This document shows, piece after piece, positions 47,526-55,649 of a DNA stretch of 64,000 nt. Source of the stretch: Bulleidia sp. zg-1006. GTDB taxonomy: Bacteria; Bacillota_I; Bacilli_A; Erysipelotrichales; Erysipelotrichaceae. The position numbers were made by a program, and so were the translations under genes. The notes under the pieces were generated by a model that saw only the letters and a list, made by a program, of their open reading frames with translations, was not told where the DNA came from and searched no databases. The stretch is taken from NCBI RefSeq assembly GCF_016812035.1, contig NZ_CP069178.1, positions 1 through 64,000 on the forward strand, in the 5' to 3' direction. Position 1 is the first letter of the stretch. The number at the start of each line of letters is the position of its first letter.

Positions 47526-47534
47526 TGTTATAAT
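47526..47534 (+). promoter_or_regulatory. Extended -10 promoter of hprK
   Basis: TGTTATAAT lies 17 bases before the ATG; TAGGAG follows as ribosome site. Confidence 0.65.
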
Positions 47535-47551
47535 ACTGCTTAGGAGTTTGT

Positions 47552-48490
47552 ATGCCCAATAAAAAAATCGTCACAATACAAGAAATAGTCAATTTCTTCC
47601 ATTTTGTCCAAGTAACAGGGGATGAACATTCTTTACAGAATTTCACTAAGGATAACGATATCAACCGTCCCGGTTTTGAGTTGATGGGTGAGTTTGGTGA
47701 TTCGGTTCCTTCACGCTTGGTCTTAATTGGCAATAAAGAAATTCGGTATATTAACAGTATGTCCATCCAGCTGCAAGAAACACGTTTTCGCCAGTTGTTG
47801 GACTATTATAGCACTGCTATTATCGTAACCCAGAATAATCCTATTCCGGAAGTTATGATAGCGATAGCGAAAGAGTTGAACTTTCCTGTTCTAAGCACGC
47901 CTTTAGAAACCAAACAAGTTACCGCTGAATTAGTTTCTTTTTTAGATGAGAAATTGGCGGAAGAAGACACAAGACATGGCGTTTTGGTTTCGGTGGATGG
48001 AGTTGGTGTTTTAATCACCGGAGCCAGTGGTATGGGTAAGTCGGAAACGGCTTTAGAACTTATTCACCATGGTCATATTTTAGTGGCGGATGATCGTGTG
48101 GACATTTCGTATGTTCATAATGATTTGTATGGAAGAACACCGGAATTATTGATGGGCTTATTAGAAATTCGTGGTATTGGTATTATCGATGTTGAGAAGA
48201 TGTTTGGTGTTTCTGCCATTCGTCATCGATCTAAAATTGATTTGGTCATTGATTTAGTGCCTTTTGATAATCAAAAGGAATACGACCGCATTGGCGGTGA
48301 AGATTTGGAACACATGGAAATTTTAGGTGTTTCCGTTCCAAAGCTAACATTACCAATCAGTGCCGGTCGCAGTTTGGCAGTGCTTGTGGAAACAGCTGTG
48401 AAACATTTTATGCTGGTGCGCACCGGTAATGCTGGTGCCAAAATTATTGAAGAAAGATTTATGCGATTAGCAGGCAAGGAGGAAGTGTAA
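47552..48490 (+). CDS. hprK: HPr kinase/phosphorylase
   Basis: HprK phosphorylates HPr on Ser46 and reverses it, controlling carbon catabolite repression in Firmicutes. It has 312 residues, with P-loop GASGMGKSETALEL and the family signature EIRGIGIIDVEKMFG. It lies upstream of an Lgt-HAD fusion and rapZ-yvcK-whiA, matching the B. subtilis hprK-lgt-ppaX and rapZ-yvcK-whiA loci. It shares its last base with the next start. It implies that a functional PTS exists elsewhere. Confidence 0.96.
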   Translation: MPNKKIVTIQEIVNFFHFVQVTGDEHSLQNFTKDNDINRPGFELMGEFGDSVPSRLVLIGNKEIRYINSMSIQLQETRFRQLLDYYSTAIIVTQNNPIPEVMIAIAKELNFPVLSTPLETKQVTAELVSFLDEKLAEEDTRHGVLVSVDGVGVLITGASGMGKSETALELIHHGHILVADDRVDISYVHNDLYGRTPELLMGLLEIRGIGIIDVEKMFGVSAIRHRSKIDLVIDLVPFDNQKEYDRIGGEDLEHMEILGVSVPKLTLPISAGRSLAVLVETAVKHFMLVRTGNAGAKIIEERFMRLAGKEEV

Positions 48491-49836
48491 TGGAACTGTT
48501 CCCTGATTCGACAACTCTATTGAGCCTAGGAAGTTTTTCACTACCTTTTTATGCGCTTAGTTTTTTGATTGGTACTTCCTTTGTGGCTTGGCTTTCCTAT
48601 CAGGAGGCGAAGAAAAAAGGAATTCGGCGTGAGCTCAATGTGGAAATTATTGCTGTTACAATTTTAGGTGCCATCTTAATTTCCCGTGTTTTTTGGGTGC
48701 TTGAAAATTTAAATAATTATTTAAAGTATTTGCCGTATATTTTTGCTTTAAATGATGGTGGTTTCTCTATTGTTGGGGGGCTATTTGGGGCAACGATATT
48801 CATTAGTCTTCATGCTAAAGAAAGACACTTATCAGCGTTACAGATATTAGATTTTGTGGCACCATTGTACTTAGGAGCTAGTGCGATAATTCGTATGGCT
48901 CGTGCTTTGGAAAGAAATAGTGTTTGGTTTGCGATTTTCTTAGATACGGTGGGCGCCTTTATGATTTGGTATTTATTCCGCCCTTATCGCCATGGCTTTA
49001 AACGTGGACAAGCCTTTGCGTTAACATTTATTTGGCTTGGTTTAAGTACCCTTATAACAACGGTATTTAAATGGGATCCAAATTTGAAGTCACAATTTAT
49101 TTTAGAAGTAATAACAGAAGCACTTGGTCTTTGTTTGTTGTATTGGGTGTATCAACGCAAAGTGGATAAACCAATTTTATTGTTTGACTTAGATGGAACG
49201 ATTATGGATAGTCGGCGAATGGTGTTGTACTGTTATGCTTACTTGTTTAAGAAATATAGTAGCTTGAAAAACTTCACTATGGAGAGACAAGAAGAGGTCT
49301 TTGGGGCTTCTTTGAAGGAAGAAATCGAAAAGTTTTTCCCAAATCAAGATGCGAATGTCTTGGTGCAAGAATATCGTCAATATCAGCGATCATTTTCTTG
49401 GTCAAAGGAAGTTTCTTTATTCCCGGAAACACAGGAAACATTGGAATACCTTTGGCAACAGGGATATACCATCGGCTTGGTTTCTTCACGCTTGACAGAG
49501 AGTTGTGAATCTTGGTTGAAGCAACTTCATTTAGACCATTGTTTTTCAGTGGTGGTTGGTCGCGATCAAGTAAAACATCCAAAGCCGTCGCCGGAAGGTA
49601 TTTTCTTTGCTTGTCAGAGATTGAAGGTTAGTAGTTCCAATGCGATTTATATTGGTGATAATGTGACTGATATTCAAGCCGCTAAGAAAGCCGGTGTTTT
49701 TGCGGTTGGTTTTAATACCGAGCAAAGAAAGTTAGCACAGTTAAAGAAAGAAAAACCAAATGTGATTATTCATCAATTGGATGAATTGAAAGACGTTTTA
49801 AAGGCTAATCACGCTTGGACTTATGACAAAATGTAA
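48490..49836 (+). CDS. Fusion: degenerate Lgt membrane domain plus PpaX-like HAD phosphatase
   Basis: Residues 1-225 are a multi-helix membrane domain aligned with prolipoprotein diacylglyceryl transferase: PFYALSFLIG, GGFSIVGGLFG, LDFVAPLYLG. Key Lgt residues are gone: the catalytic His of the HGG motif is Val95, and the GRxGNFxN motif is replaced by SAIIRMARALE. Residues 228-448 are a HAD hydrolase: motif I FDLDGTIMDS, motif II SSRLTES, motif III KHPKPSPEG, motif IV IGDNVTDIQAAKKAG. PpaX cleaves pyrophosphate made by HprK phosphorylase. In B. subtilis lgt and ppaX are separate genes after hprK. The membrane part may be a scaffold only (inference). Confidence 0.85.
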   Translation: MELFPDSTTLLSLGSFSLPFYALSFLIGTSFVAWLSYQEAKKKGIRRELNVEIIAVTILGAILISRVFWVLENLNNYLKYLPYIFALNDGGFSIVGGLFGATIFISLHAKERHLSALQILDFVAPLYLGASAIIRMARALERNSVWFAIFLDTVGAFMIWYLFRPYRHGFKRGQAFALTFIWLGLSTLITTVFKWDPNLKSQFILEVITEALGLCLLYWVYQRKVDKPILLFDLDGTIMDSRRMVLYCYAYLFKKYSSLKNFTMERQEEVFGASLKEEIEKFFPNQDANVLVQEYRQYQRSFSWSKEVSLFPETQETLEYLWQQGYTIGLVSSRLTESCESWLKQLHLDHCFSVVVGRDQVKHPKPSPEGIFFACQRLKVSSSNAIYIGDNVTDIQAAKKAGVFAVGFNTEQRKLAQLKKEKPNVIIHQLDELKDVLKANHAWTYDKM

Positions 49837-49858
49837 AAAGCCTTTTTAGGCTTTTTTT
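49835..49858 (+). terminator. Terminator after the Lgt-HAD gene
   Basis: AAAAAGCC (49835-49842) and GGCTTTTT (49849-49856) have a six-base loop; it lies in a 36-base gap. Confidence 0.75.
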
Positions 49859-49872
49859 GGAAAGGATGGGAC

Positions 49873-50736
49873 ATGAAAAATAAATCAGTGATTTTAGTCA
49901 GTGGAATGAGTGGAGCGGGTAAAAGTTCAGTGACACGCATTTTAGAAGATATGGGCTACCATATTATTGATAACTACCCTGTACAGCTCATGAGTTTTTT
50001 GGTGGATATGATTGAATCCAGTATTGATCCCCGTTATGAAAAAGTGGCTTTAAGCACGACAGCCCAAGATTTCCCAACCTTTTTACGTCTTTTTCGTGGA
50101 GCGGACATTCGTTTACAAATTCTCTTTTTAGATGCTCAAGATTCCATCCTATTAAAGCGCTATAAAAGCACAAGACGTATTCATCCATTGTTGTTATCGA
50201 ATAGTGCGAACACGTTGGAAGAAGCAATTTCTATGGAACGCCAAACCTTTCAACAATATCGAAGCCCAGATGTCATTACAATGGATACTTCCTTTACAAC
50301 TGAAAAGGAATTAAGGGCAAAATTAGAAAAATATTTTTTAACTTCTAAGAAACAAGGCTTTTCAATCTCTTTTATTTCCTTTGGTTATAAGTATGGTTTA
50401 CCAATGGATGCAGATTTGGTCTTTGATGTGCGTTTCCTACCAAATCCTTTCTGGGAGGTCTCTTTACGTGGGTTTAGCGGTAATGATGAAAATGTTTATA
50501 CGTATGTAATGGAGAAGGAAGAAACGAAAGAATTTTTACAATATTTAATGACCTATTGTGATTATGTATTTGGAAAATACCGTGAGGAAGGAAAGAATCA
50601 TTTGACCGTAGGTATTGGTTGTACGGGCGGTCAGCATCGTTCTGTCACTATCACTAATTACTTATTTGATGTCTACAAAGAGAAATACCATTGTTACAAA
50701 GAACACCGTGATGAAAAGGAATGGTTCCATGAATAA
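49873..50736 (+). CDS. rapZ: RNase adapter protein RapZ / nucleotide-binding YvcJ
   Basis: This nucleotide-binding P-loop protein (287 residues) has GMSGAGKSS at the N-terminus, DNYPVQL, and the C-terminal GCTGGQHRS motif. In E. coli RapZ steers GlmS mRNA turnover; the Firmicutes orthologue YvcJ is an ATPase/GTPase of unclear role. It overlaps yvcK by eight bases, a conserved arrangement. Confidence 0.94.
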   Translation: MKNKSVILVSGMSGAGKSSVTRILEDMGYHIIDNYPVQLMSFLVDMIESSIDPRYEKVALSTTAQDFPTFLRLFRGADIRLQILFLDAQDSILLKRYKSTRRIHPLLLSNSANTLEEAISMERQTFQQYRSPDVITMDTSFTTEKELRAKLEKYFLTSKKQGFSISFISFGYKYGLPMDADLVFDVRFLPNPFWEVSLRGFSGNDENVYTYVMEKEETKEFLQYLMTYCDYVFGKYREEGKNHLTVGIGCTGGQHRSVTITNYLFDVYKEKYHCYKEHRDEKEWFHE

Positions 50737-51670
50737 GAAGAAAATAGTGGTTATTGGTGGTGGACATGGTCAAGCAACGATTTGTCGTGGGTTAAAGGAA
50801 TTAGACAAGGTGGAATTAACAGCGATTGTGACCGTAGCGGATGATGGCGGCAGCACCGGTCGTTTGCGCAAGAAGTTTCATATTCCGGCCATGGGTGATA
50901 TTCGTAACGTCATGATTGCGATGTCAAAGAGTGAATCTTTGATGCGGGTTTTAATGGAATATCGGTTTGAAGATCCGGATGGAACAGAAGTGGATATTGC
51001 CGGTCATAACCTTGGAAATTTAATTTTGACTGCCCTAACGCAACAAAGCGGTAACTTTTTAGATGCCATTCAACAAGTCACGGAAGTCTTGAATGTGCAA
51101 GGTAAAATTATTCCTGCCACAACTGAAGTGATTTCTTTGTTCGCAAGAATGGAAGATGGTGTGGTTGTGAAAGGGGAAGCGAATATTCCTACCTTGGATA
51201 ACCATATTGTTGAAGTGTTTTATGAGAGAAATGTGCAGGCAACGCCACAAGCCATTGATGCGATTATGAAAGCAGATGTGGTGATTTATGGAATTGGTTC
51301 TGTGTATACCAGCATTTTACCAAATGTGATTATTCCGAAGGTAAGAGAAGCTTTGAAGAATACCAAAGCAAAAAAAATATATATCTGTAATGCGATGAGT
51401 CAACCGGGAGAAACCGACGGTTATTGTTTAGAAGACCATGTGCAAGCCCTATTCGATCATGGAGCTAAAGTGGATGTGGTCATTGGAACAAGTGATACTA
51501 TCCCACAAAAGATATTGGATACTTATGAAAAAAATGGTAGTTATCCGGTACATGTATCAGAGTCGAATCATTCGTATCGTTTGATTATGGAATCTTTACT
51601 TATGTTTGATAATGGTTTAATTCGTCATAATCCGAAAAAGATAGCCGAAGTGATAGAAAGAGAGGGATAG
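50729..51670 (+). CDS. yvcK: YvcK/CofD-like protein (gluconeogenesis factor)
   Basis: This CofD-fold protein affects cell shape and growth on gluconeogenic substrates and binds UDP-sugars in B. subtilis. ATG 50729 gives 313 residues starting KKKIVVIGGGHGQATICRGL, with VADDGGSTGRLR typical of the family. It overlaps rapZ and abuts whiA. Confidence 0.94.
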   Translation: MNKKKIVVIGGGHGQATICRGLKELDKVELTAIVTVADDGGSTGRLRKKFHIPAMGDIRNVMIAMSKSESLMRVLMEYRFEDPDGTEVDIAGHNLGNLILTALTQQSGNFLDAIQQVTEVLNVQGKIIPATTEVISLFARMEDGVVVKGEANIPTLDNHIVEVFYERNVQATPQAIDAIMKADVVIYGIGSVYTSILPNVIIPKVREALKNTKAKKIYICNAMSQPGETDGYCLEDHVQALFDHGAKVDVVIGTSDTIPQKILDTYEKNGSYPVHVSESNHSYRLIMESLLMFDNGLIRHNPKKIAEVIEREG

Positions 51671-52597
51671 ATGTCCTTTGCGACAGAAGTGAAAGCGGAA
51701 GTAGCGGCGAAGAAGATGAATGAGAAGGATGGACGAGCTTGTTTATCGTCCCTTTTGCAGTTGTGTTCTTCTTTGATTTTATCCAATGGGGGGTTTCAAC
51801 TGATAGTTTCCACTGAAAATGCGGCGGTGGCTCGTTTGATTGTTCGTTTAATTAAAGAATTGTATCAATCAGAGCTGGAATTGTTCATTAAGAAAAAGAT
51901 GAATTTGAAGAAGAATATTATTTATGGTCTTCGCATCTATGCCCAAGCAAAACCTTTATTAGAGGATTTAGGGCTTTGGAGCAGTCGTGGTTTATTGGCA
52001 AAGCCTTTAGCGAAAATGGTCGTTTCTTCTTCCCAAAGTCGAGCCTATTTAGCTGGTTGCTTTTTGGCTTGTGGTTCTATTAATAATCCGGAGAAATCCA
52101 GCTATCACTTGGAAATTAGTGCTAATAGTCAAGGTCATGCAAAATTTATACAAGCCCAAATGAATAAGTTTTACATTCAGGCAAAAATCATCCAAAGAAG
52201 AAATAAATGGGTAGTTTATGTGAAGTCGGCAGAAAAAATAGCTGATTTTTTGCGTTTAATAGAAGCGGATGAAGCAGTGATGAATTACGAGAACATTCGT
52301 TTATCAAGGGATTTTAGTAATTCAATTACTCGTTTGAATAATATGGATGTTGCTAATGAGGTTAAGAGTCAAAATGCGGCGATGAAACAGCTGGAAGATA
52401 TTCATCTTTTAGAACAAAGAGGAGTTGCAGTCGATAAGAAGCTAGCGGAAGTCATTCGTTTACGTAAGGAATATCCAGAAAGCTCTTTAGTCGAATTATG
52501 TTTGTTGTATGAACGGGAAACAGGTATGCCCATTTCAAAATCGGGTATGAAGCACCGCTTTGTGAAAATTCATGAGCTTGTGAGAAACGGTTTTTAA
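51671..52597 (+). CDS. whiA: WhiA-like DNA-binding regulator
   Basis: WhiA has a LAGLIDADG-like N-terminal domain and a C-terminal HTH. It links sporulation (actinomycetes) or chromosome segregation and division (B. subtilis). The 308 residues contain SYHLEISANS and SRAYLAGCFLACGSI (homing-fold), then EVIRLRKEYPESSLVELCLL and SKSGMKHRF in the HTH. Its position behind yvcK is conserved. No crh gene follows, unlike B. subtilis. Confidence 0.95.
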   Translation: MSFATEVKAEVAAKKMNEKDGRACLSSLLQLCSSLILSNGGFQLIVSTENAAVARLIVRLIKELYQSELELFIKKKMNLKKNIIYGLRIYAQAKPLLEDLGLWSSRGLLAKPLAKMVVSSSQSRAYLAGCFLACGSINNPEKSSYHLEISANSQGHAKFIQAQMNKFYIQAKIIQRRNKWVVYVKSAEKIADFLRLIEADEAVMNYENIRLSRDFSNSITRLNNMDVANEVKSQNAAMKQLEDIHLLEQRGVAVDKKLAEVIRLRKEYPESSLVELCLLYERETGMPISKSGMKHRFVKIHELVRNGF

Positions 52598-52604
52598 AAC
52601 ATTG

Positions 52605-52613
52605 TGGTAAAAT
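52605..52613 (+). promoter_or_regulatory. Extended -10 promoter of the DUF2156 gene (leaderless)
   Basis: TGGTAAAAT ends seven bases before ATG 52621 with no Shine-Dalgarno sequence between. Confidence 0.5.
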
Positions 52614-52620
52614 ACGTAAC

Positions 52621-53568
52621 ATGTTAGTGGAAAATATTAAAAATGATTTTATGCCAATCTCTTTAAAAGATTGGCAATGGGTACAAACCTATTTAGAAAA
52701 AAGTGACTATGAGGAATCCAATCATAATATTGTGAATATGATGTTGTGGTTAAAGGAATATCCTCTCTTTGTGAAAGAAGAAGAACACTACCTATTGTTA
52801 TTGGGAATTCATGAAGGGCAACTATTTGTTTATATGCCTTTAGCGGAAGAGGGTTATTTGCGAGAGGCTTTATTGGATGCTCGGCAAATCTTTGATTTTT
52901 ATGGTGTTCCTTTTTGTTTGAGTTGTTACACCAAAGAAGTGATGGATTTTGTGTTAGAGGTATTCTCGGATTTATCTGCAGTGGAAGAAAGGTCGGCGGC
53001 GGATTATGTGTATGAAGCCGATAAATTAAGAACTTTTTCAGGTAAGAAGCTACAAAAGAAGCGCAATCATATTAATGGCTTTTTGAAGGAGTACGAAGGT
53101 CGTTGGACTTATGAAAAGATAAACTCTGAAAATGTTGGGGAATGTTTGGAATTTTTAGAGAATTGGCGTTCGGATGACCCCGATGATTTTTTGCAAAGTG
53201 AAAGAATGGGCGTAGAGAAAATCTTACACTTGGTAGATGTTTTGCCATATAAGGGTGGTTTAATTCGAATTGATGGAAAAGTGAAGGCTTTTGCGATTGG
53301 TTCTCTCTTAACAAAACGCATGGCACAGGAGAATATTGAGAAAGCGGATAGCTCGATTCGTGGCTTGTATCCAATGATATTAAAAGAGTGGTTGGGGCAT
53401 GAATATCCAGGTGTGGAACTGCTTAATCGTGAAGATGATACAGGAAGAGACAATTTACGCTATGCCAAGATGTCACTTCATCCGTTATACTTAATAAAGA
53501 AATATCGTATAAAAAGGAGTGATGAAGATGATTCAAAGAGCTCTTTCTTCACAAACGGAAGAAATTAA
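52621..53568 (+). CDS. DUF2156 (GNAT-like) protein
   Basis: This 315-residue protein has the layout of the DUF2156 family, related to the C-terminal aminoacyl-transferase domain of MprF: an acyltransferase fold with FSGKKLQKKRNHINGFL and the end NREDDTGRDNLRYAKMSLHP. Substrate unknown; addition of amino acids to lipids or another small target is possible (inference). It lacks membrane helices. It overlaps the next gene by 41 bases, and its C-terminal tail is charged. Confidence 0.8.
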   Translation: MLVENIKNDFMPISLKDWQWVQTYLEKSDYEESNHNIVNMMLWLKEYPLFVKEEEHYLLLLGIHEGQLFVYMPLAEEGYLREALLDARQIFDFYGVPFCLSCYTKEVMDFVLEVFSDLSAVEERSAADYVYEADKLRTFSGKKLQKKRNHINGFLKEYEGRWTYEKINSENVGECLEFLENWRSDDPDDFLQSERMGVEKILHLVDVLPYKGGLIRIDGKVKAFAIGSLLTKRMAQENIEKADSSIRGLYPMILKEWLGHEYPGVELLNREDDTGRDNLRYAKMSLHPLYLIKKYRIKRSDEDDSKSSFFTNGRN

Positions 53569-54445
53569 GCAATTATGGAATCTTTGTTTTAAGCAGGAGG
53601 ATTCTCGATACACCGAGTATTATTTTAAGTATTTGTTTCAAGCGGAACATTGTTACGTCGTGGTTGAGGATGGCAAGGTGGTTAGTTCTTTGATACGGGC
53701 GCCACATAATCTTGTGTTACATGGTCAGGTTTTAAGAACCTCGATGATTTTAGGTGTGTGTACACATCCAAGTTATCGGCATCGTGGCTATATGAAACAA
53801 TTGATGGATATTACACTAGATGCTTGTGAACATTCGGAATTGGTTACGTTAATTCAAGCTTATGATCCAAGATTATATGAACCTTATGGTTTTGAAACGA
53901 TTTATCGTCGATCGGCTTTTAAAATGCAAGCAAGGGATTTACCACGAACCAATGTTTTCGGTTTGAATTATAATCCAAAGGCTCTGGATTTATTGAAGGT
54001 GTATTCGGTATTTATTCGTCGTTTTAATGGTTTTTATGCACGTGATTTAGCTTATTTTGTGAAGTATCGCAAAGAGATTATTGCCCAAGGTGGTAAAATC
54101 GTGGCTTATTATGATGGTAAAGACCAAATCCAAGGCTATGCGTCTTTATTGCCGGACGGTAAGAAACAATTACGGGTAGAAGAAGTTGTTTATTTGGATG
54201 CGACTTGTTTGGTGAAATTATTGAATGCGGCGGCGCGTGAGAATCCGAATTTGGTATTAGAAGTTAGTGAAGCTGAAGATTTGAGTGGGGCTTTCCCAAA
54301 GGCTGAAAGAGTCATTTATGATTCAACGATGGTGCGTTTAAATCATCCCGTTTTGTTTTCAAAGCTATACGGTCACAAAGTAGAAACAGTGAAGGAAGCC
54401 TTTGCCTTGGACAATCGACCATTAAATTTAAATGAGTTTGCCTGA
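53528..54445 (+). CDS. GNAT-family N-acetyltransferase, Eis-like
   Basis: This two-module GNAT protein has 305 residues with acetyl-CoA loop GVCTHPSYRHRGYMKQL, followed by a second acyltransferase-like half and a C-terminal sterol-carrier-like part. This resembles Eis-type acetyltransferases; the substrate cannot be read from sequence. ATG 53528 is chosen because AAGGAG (53514-53519) sits eight bases upstream; the GTG/ATG at 53519/53522 are too close. It overlaps the DUF2156 gene by 41 bases, so the two acyltransferase genes are probably co-expressed. Confidence 0.75.
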   Translation: MIQRALSSQTEEIKQLWNLCFKQEDSRYTEYYFKYLFQAEHCYVVVEDGKVVSSLIRAPHNLVLHGQVLRTSMILGVCTHPSYRHRGYMKQLMDITLDACEHSELVTLIQAYDPRLYEPYGFETIYRRSAFKMQARDLPRTNVFGLNYNPKALDLLKVYSVFIRRFNGFYARDLAYFVKYRKEIIAQGGKIVAYYDGKDQIQGYASLLPDGKKQLRVEEVVYLDATCLVKLLNAAARENPNLVLEVSEAEDLSGAFPKAERVIYDSTMVRLNHPVLFSKLYGHKVETVKEAFALDNRPLNLNEFA

Positions 54446-54482
54446 AAGCTTAAAATGAAAGGGCTATCATTGTTCTTCGCAA

Positions 54483-54511
54483 TTGACTGTTTATGGTCAG
54501 GATACTACAAT
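54483..54511 (+). promoter_or_regulatory. gapA promoter
   Basis: TTGACT (54483-54488), 17 bases, TACAAT (54506-54511). This strong arrangement fits high expression. Confidence 0.8.
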
Positions 54512-54543
54512 TAAAGTGCTAAAAGGAGGTCTTTAAGAGACAT

Positions 54544-55563
54544 ATGACAGACGTAAAAGTTGCTATTAACGGTTTTGGCCGTATCGGTCGTCTTGCTTTT
54601 AGACAAATGTTCGTAGCGGAAGGTTATGAAGTTGTTGCTATCAACGACTTAACAACTCCTTCTATGCTTGCCTATTTGTTGAAGCATGATACCACTCATG
54701 GTAATTGGAACCATGACATTACATCGGATGATGAAAAGGGAACAGTTACTGTTGATGGAAAAGAAATCACCATTTACAAAGAAGCGGATGCTTCAAACTT
54801 ACCTTGGGGTCAATTGGATATTGATGTTGTCTTAGAATGTACCGGTTTCTACACAAGCAAGGAAAAGGCTTCTGCTCATATCAAGGCAGGTGCTAAGAAG
54901 GTGGTTATTTCAGCTCCTGCCGGAAATGACTTACCTACTATCGTTTATTCTGTAAATGAGCATACATTAACAGCTGAAGATAAGATTATTTCCGCCGCTT
55001 CTTGTACAACAAACTGCTTAGCTCCTATGGCTAAGACATTGAATGATTTATATCCAATTCAAACAGGTATTATGTGTACTGTCCATGCTTACACCGGTGA
55101 CCAAATGACATTAGATGGTCCTCAACGTAAGGGGGATAAGCGTCGTTCTCGCGCCGCCGCTTGCAACATCGTTCCTAACTCAACAGGTGCCGCTAAGGCT
55201 ATCGGTTTAGTTATTCCTGAATTGAATGGCAAGTTAATCGGTGCCGCTCAACGTGTTCCTGTTCCTACAGGATCTTCAACATTATTATTCTCCGTTGTTA
55301 AGGGCAAGGATGTAACAAAGGAAGCTATCAACGCCGCTATGAAGGCTGCTTCTTCTGATTCGTTTGGTTACAATGAAGAAGAACTTGTTTCTTCTGATAT
55401 TATTGATGAAACACATGGTTCGATTTTCGATGCTACACAAACAATGGTAACGAAGATTGATGATGAAACATACGAAGTACAAACAGTAGCTTGGTATGAT
55501 AACGAAAACTCTTACACATCTCAAATGGTAAGAACAATCAAATACTTCGCAAACGTTAAGTAA
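54544..55563 (+). CDS. gapA: Glyceraldehyde-3-phosphate dehydrogenase
   Basis: This glycolytic enzyme, 339 residues, has [18 protein letters not shown] at the N-terminus, the catalytic cysteine in [12 protein letters not shown], and an NAD-type Rossmann fold. Codon use is strongly biased (frequent GCC/GCT, few rare codons), typical of an abundant protein. AGGAGG lies 14 bases before the ATG, longer than usual. It is monocistronic, with its own promoter and a UUCG-loop terminator. Confidence 0.97.
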   Translation: MTDVKVAINGFGRIGRLAFRQMFVAEGYEVVAINDLTTPSMLAYLLKHDTTHGNWNHDITSDDEKGTVTVDGKEITIYKEADASNLPWGQLDIDVVLECTGFYTSKEKASAHIKAGAKKVVISAPAGNDLPTIVYSVNEHTLTAEDKIISAASCTTNCLAPMAKTLNDLYPIQTGIMCTVHAYTGDQMTLDGPQRKGDKRRSRAAACNIVPNSTGAAKAIGLVIPELNGKLIGAAQRVPVPTGSSTLLFSVVKGKDVTKEAINAAMKAASSDSFGYNEEELVSSDIIDETHGSIFDATQTMVTKIDDETYEVQTVAWYDNENSYTSQMVRTIKYFANVK

Positions 55564-55573
55564 TTGAATGAAG

Positions 55574-55595
55574 AGCCCACTTCGGTGGGCTTTTT
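55574..55595 (+). terminator. Terminator after gapA
   Basis: AGCCCAC-TTCG-GTGGGCT (55574-55591) has a UUCG tetraloop, then TTTT. Confidence 0.9.
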
Positions 55596-55601
55596 CTTGT
55601 C

Positions 55602-55630
55602 TTGAATTGAAAACTAATCACCTATAGAAT
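55602..55630 (+). promoter_or_regulatory. Promoter of the HTH-RCC1 gene
   Basis: TTGAAT (55602-55607), 17 bases, TAGAAT (55625-55630). A ribosome site CGGAGG precedes the ATG. Confidence 0.6.
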
Positions 55631-55649
55631 AATAAGTACGGAGGATTTC

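Noticed and set aside
48391-48410. Further parS-like sequence in hprK
   Set aside because: Only part of the core (GTGAAACA) matches; no palindrome.
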